The notes under the pieces: generated by a model
Database searches by the model: none
Told to the model about the DNA's origin: nothing
What the model saw: only the letters and a program-made list of their open reading frames with translations
Origin: Burkholderiales bacterium
GTDB taxonomy: Bacteria > Pseudomonadota > Gammaproteobacteria > Burkholderiales > Burkholderiaceae_B
DNA: 36,062 bases
Direction: 5' to 3'
NCBI GenBank assembly: GCA_021300475.1
Contig: JAJTDO010000025.1
Coordinates: 26,750 to 62,811 of the forward strand
Shown: one piece after another, positions 33,801-36,062 of the stretch
Layout of the letters: every line of letters begins with the position of its first letter
Position numbering within the stretch: the stretch's first letter is position 1
Made by a program: the position numbers and the translations under genes

Positions 33801-34648
33801 TGCTCACTATCTCCACCAGTCAGCACCCGCTCATCACGCAAATGCAAGGTTCTATCCAAGCCCACATTCACCCTTCGCAGGGGCAGTTTCCACTCCGCAC
33901 ACTTCTCAGCAAACAACTTGTTTTGCTCGCATGGTGATTTCGGCCCCAGCACGATGCTGGTCATCCTCATGCCAATGGGCATGTTGACCGTCTGGTCGCC
34001 ACCAGCGAGATGAATCAGACGCCACTCCTTCTCGTACGACCACGGGAGCGTTTTTGTGCTCAGAATTCGACTAACCGCCTCGTAAGGTGAGAACAGCAGC
34101 TCAGAGAGCGACGTTTGTTCAATACGTGAACCATAATTGACCCAGAACTGCCAGAAGGCACTGTTCTCGTTTGCATTGGCCATGTCCATCTGGCGAATGC
34201 AGTACTCAATGGCGAAGCCCTGCCAATTGCTGGCGTAATGCGCCCACATCGGTGGGCTGTCCCAGTTGGGGGTAAAGCAGGCAACGCCCAGCTGCAACAA
34301 GCGTTCGCGAAATTCGTGGCAAATATCAAGCGAGTGTCCACCGTTTACACTCCAGTATTGAATCTTCTGCAGCAGATCGTCTGTAATCAGCTCACGTGGA
34401 TACTGGTTCTGCTCTGGTGCGTACATCACCTTGGCCATGTCACGCAGCACAGGGCTATCGCCACCATCGCCTCGCATCAAATCATCCAGCGGATGATCAA
34501 TGTCCATTGGGTCATTCAGATTCTTGGGAGTTGAGAACCAGAGGGTCTCAGGCGAAATTTTGTTGGCCCGCAGACCACCACCCGCCTCATAACACGGCTG
34601 AAATCGATAAACCTTAATACCTTGGCAGTCATCGTCAAAAGTCGTCAT
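33797..34648 (-). CDS. DUF2971 protein in a restriction operon
   Basis: A 283-aa soluble protein. LWFSTPKNLNDPMD near the N-terminus, MWAHYASNWQGFAIEY in the middle, and LPWSYEKEWRLIHLAGG later are the hallmark motifs of DUF2971. The biochemical role of the family is not established as far as I know; members are often seen in variable and defence-rich regions. The conserved His, Tyr, Glu and Arg in these motifs suggest an enzymatic pocket. It overlaps hsdS upstream and the ATPase downstream by 4 nt (ATGA) each, so it is made in step with the specificity subunit. An effector or regulator role with the ATPase is an inference from this context. Confidence 0.85.
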   Translation of the reverse strand: MTTFDDDCQGIKVYRFQPCYEAGGGLRANKISPETLWFSTPKNLNDPMDIDHPLDDLMRGDGGDSPVLRDMAKVMYAPEQNQYPRELITDDLLQKIQYWSVNGGHSLDICHEFRERLLQLGVACFTPNWDSPPMWAHYASNWQGFAIEYCIRQMDMANANENSAFWQFWVNYGSRIEQTSLSELLFSPYEAVSRILSTKTLPWSYEKEWRLIHLAGGDQTVNMPIGMRMTSIVLGPKSPCEQNKLFAEKCAEWKLPLRRVNVGLDRTLHLRDERVLTGGDSEQ

Positions 34649-35970
34649 GTGCTTACCTCTCTCGTGACGTCAGTCACGGACAACTCGCCGGAGAGAAGTT
34701 TGGGGAGGAGGGTGTCGCGGAATGTGGCGAGATTTTCAGACTCCAACTCAAGCATTCGCATTTGCGAAATCAGCGGATGCAGAACTTTTCTGAAATGCGC
34801 TGTTAAATCTGATTGCGGAATTACTGCATCGGCGAGTACAAAATCTGGCCAATGGCCTTTGTATTCACTGAACCTTACCCTGTCTTTTGTAGCGTAATAA
34901 GCCCAAATAGTATCAACGCCTTTTCCAATAAATGGCAAGACATTCTGAATTGCCGAGAAATCAAATGTTATGAGCCTCATGTAGCAGGTGTGATTCGCAA
35001 AAACCACAACAGGCTTTTCTAGGCTTGCGCGGACACCAGGCAGTTCGTTATGAAAACCAATAATCCCTGACTTCCCTTGATCCAGTATTGGAACTAGGCC
35101 TTCTACAAGCGCTGTTTTTTGGTCGAATTTTTTACCCACAGAGATTCGATCAATAAAATCGCCAAACTTCTTGGCTCTCCACCCCCTCGGAATTTCCCCC
35201 GACTCCGACTCCTCCATCTCATCCGGAAACAGCGCGGCGGTGGCGGCGAGTTGTTTGTATTGCTCGGGCGGCAAGGCATCGAGTTCGGTGTCAGGCTTGC
35301 CGCTGATGGCGCTCATGGCAGCGCGCAGCGGGTCGCGGCCTTCCTGTTTGGCGGCGACCTTGGCTTTGACCGGGTCGAAATCGACAAACCACGATTTGAA
35401 GATGGCTTGCGCCATGGCTTCGAGGGTTCGGTTGATGCGGCGGTTAAGGTCAATCTTGCTGTCTATTGATTGAAGAACCCTAGCAATGCGTCTTTGAACA
35501 TCCAAACTGGGAAGCCGAATCTCCGCCCGCTTGAAATCCCGCAAGACTACGCGTGGAATCGCAGCGCCGGAGATGAAATTACTCTTCAGATAATCAATCG
35601 TTTCCGGCGAAGAAAGATAAAACTTCAGGAACACGGAGTCCAAGCACTTTGGATCTGGCCGCAGTATGGCAACAGAAGACAGCAATACGGCATCCAAAGG
35701 ATGGTCAACCATACAAACGGTATCAAGCGCGCTATTGCCATCCTTTGCGATCAAAACATCACCGACGTGTGGCTTGCAGCCTTGCTTGACCAATGCCTCA
35801 AAATCTTCGGTCGCAATATGCCTTGCACTTGTTAGGTCGACGCCAAATCTGGTCAAGTCCTTTACAGAAGCCATCGGTTTGCCGCGCGACACAGTTTTTG
35901 GGCTTTGGTGTGCACCGTCGGTGATCACGGTACAAACGTCGGCCAAGGTCAACGTCTGCCATTCATTCAT
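34645..35970 (-). CDS. hsdS: Type I restriction-modification specificity subunit
   Basis: A 441-aa protein with two target-recognition domains (about 1-160 and 240-395), each followed by a helical spacer. The central spacer LPSLDVQRRIARVLQSIDSKI and the helix with FKSWFVDFDPVKAK are typical of HsdS, and the C-terminal ELESENLATFRDTLLPKLLSGEL is the matching end helix. It sets the DNA sequence for methylation and cutting. Its ATG overlaps the last 8 bp of hsdM, and its stop overlaps the DUF2971 start by 4 nt. Both recognition domains appear complete, with no inverted repeats that would suggest phase-variable switching. Confidence 0.94.
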   Translation of the reverse strand: MNEWQTLTLADVCTVITDGAHQSPKTVSRGKPMASVKDLTRFGVDLTSARHIATEDFEALVKQGCKPHVGDVLIAKDGNSALDTVCMVDHPLDAVLLSSVAILRPDPKCLDSVFLKFYLSSPETIDYLKSNFISGAAIPRVVLRDFKRAEIRLPSLDVQRRIARVLQSIDSKIDLNRRINRTLEAMAQAIFKSWFVDFDPVKAKVAAKQEGRDPLRAAMSAISGKPDTELDALPPEQYKQLAATAALFPDEMEESESGEIPRGWRAKKFGDFIDRISVGKKFDQKTALVEGLVPILDQGKSGIIGFHNELPGVRASLEKPVVVFANHTCYMRLITFDFSAIQNVLPFIGKGVDTIWAYYATKDRVRFSEYKGHWPDFVLADAVIPQSDLTAHFRKVLHPLISQMRMLELESENLATFRDTLLPKLLSGELSVTDVTREVST

Positions 35971-36062
35971 AGCCCAACCCCGCCAAGTTCTTCTTGATCT
36001 CCCCCTCTAATTTGGCACTTTCGGCAAACTGCTCTGCCAGTTGCGTCGTCAGCCGCGCCATC
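35963..36062 (-). CDS. hsdM: Type I restriction-modification methylase, C-terminal end only
   Basis: The last 32 residues visible, from MARLTTQLAEQFAESAKLEG to NLAGLGYE, match the C-terminal helix that ends HsdM proteins. The rest lies beyond the window. It is the adenine methylase that protects host DNA. The stop at 35963-35965 overlaps the hsdS start by 8 bp, so hsdM is the upstream gene of the operon and the promoter is outside the window. Confidence 0.85.
   Translation of the reverse strand, partial: MARLTTQLAEQFAESAKLEGEIKKNLAGLGYE

Noticed and set aside
1-36062. CRISPR array, complete tRNA/rRNA gene, insertion sequence or transposase
   Set aside because: No regularly spaced repeat set, no complete tRNA or rRNA sequence, and no transposase or integrase motif was found in the window.

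Overview
The window looks like chromosomal DNA of an aerobic to microaerobic betaproteobacterium, probably Burkholderiales and perhaps Limnobacter-like. This is an inference from gene content (cbb3 oxidase with CcoG and an FNR-type regulator, SbtA-type bicarbonate permease, moderate GC) and from protein style; no rRNA or other phylogenetic marker is present.

Layout. (1) 1-2660: the 3' part of a sensor histidine kinase, an EamA-type exporter and an unknown 233-aa protein. (2) 2739-13153: a compact microaerobic respiration block, ccoI-ccoS-ccoN-ccoO-ccoQ-ccoP-ccoG and a very short FixH-like gene on the plus strand, an fnr-type regulator on the minus strand, then hemN and a TauE/SafE-like membrane protein. 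Three FNR boxes (2762, 5251, 10996) tie the block together, and the regulator gene lies inside its apparent regulon. (3) 13232-20164: an aromatic/aspartate aminotransferase gene broken by an internal out-of-frame deletion, a CLC anion transporter, an outer-membrane protein, a LysR regulator divergent from an SbtA-like bicarbonate permease, and a Cache-domain histidine kinase. (4) 20172-25070: an unrecognised 524-aa protein, then a Fur-box-controlled four-gene operon (EfeO-type cupredoxin, FTR1 iron permease, outer-membrane barrel, di-heme MauG-type peroxidase) that resembles an EfeUOB system with different parts. (5) 25164-28547: a degraded FkbM methyltransferase, a small membrane protein, and a MerR regulator facing an SDR oxidoreductase plus membrane protein through a MerR-type long-spacer promoter. 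(6) 28548-29155: a gene-free junction with a 34-bp direct repeat, a bidirectional terminator, a tRNA/tmRNA-like 3' end, a 25-bp palindrome and three 13-bp repeats. (7) 29156-36062: a type I restriction-modification operon on the minus strand.

The most interesting item is the type I operon. Between hsdS and hsdR sit three extra genes: a DUF2971 protein, an ABC-like AAA ATPase, and a 180-aa protein with a possible nuclease ExK motif. Every junction from hsdS to hsdR is a 4-nt ATGA stop/start overlap, so the cassette is translationally coupled to the restriction genes. Together with the attachment-like junction beside it, this suggests a composite anti-phage island. The second most interesting item is the Fur-regulated iron operon. 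No tool was run; family names rest on motifs read in the translations.
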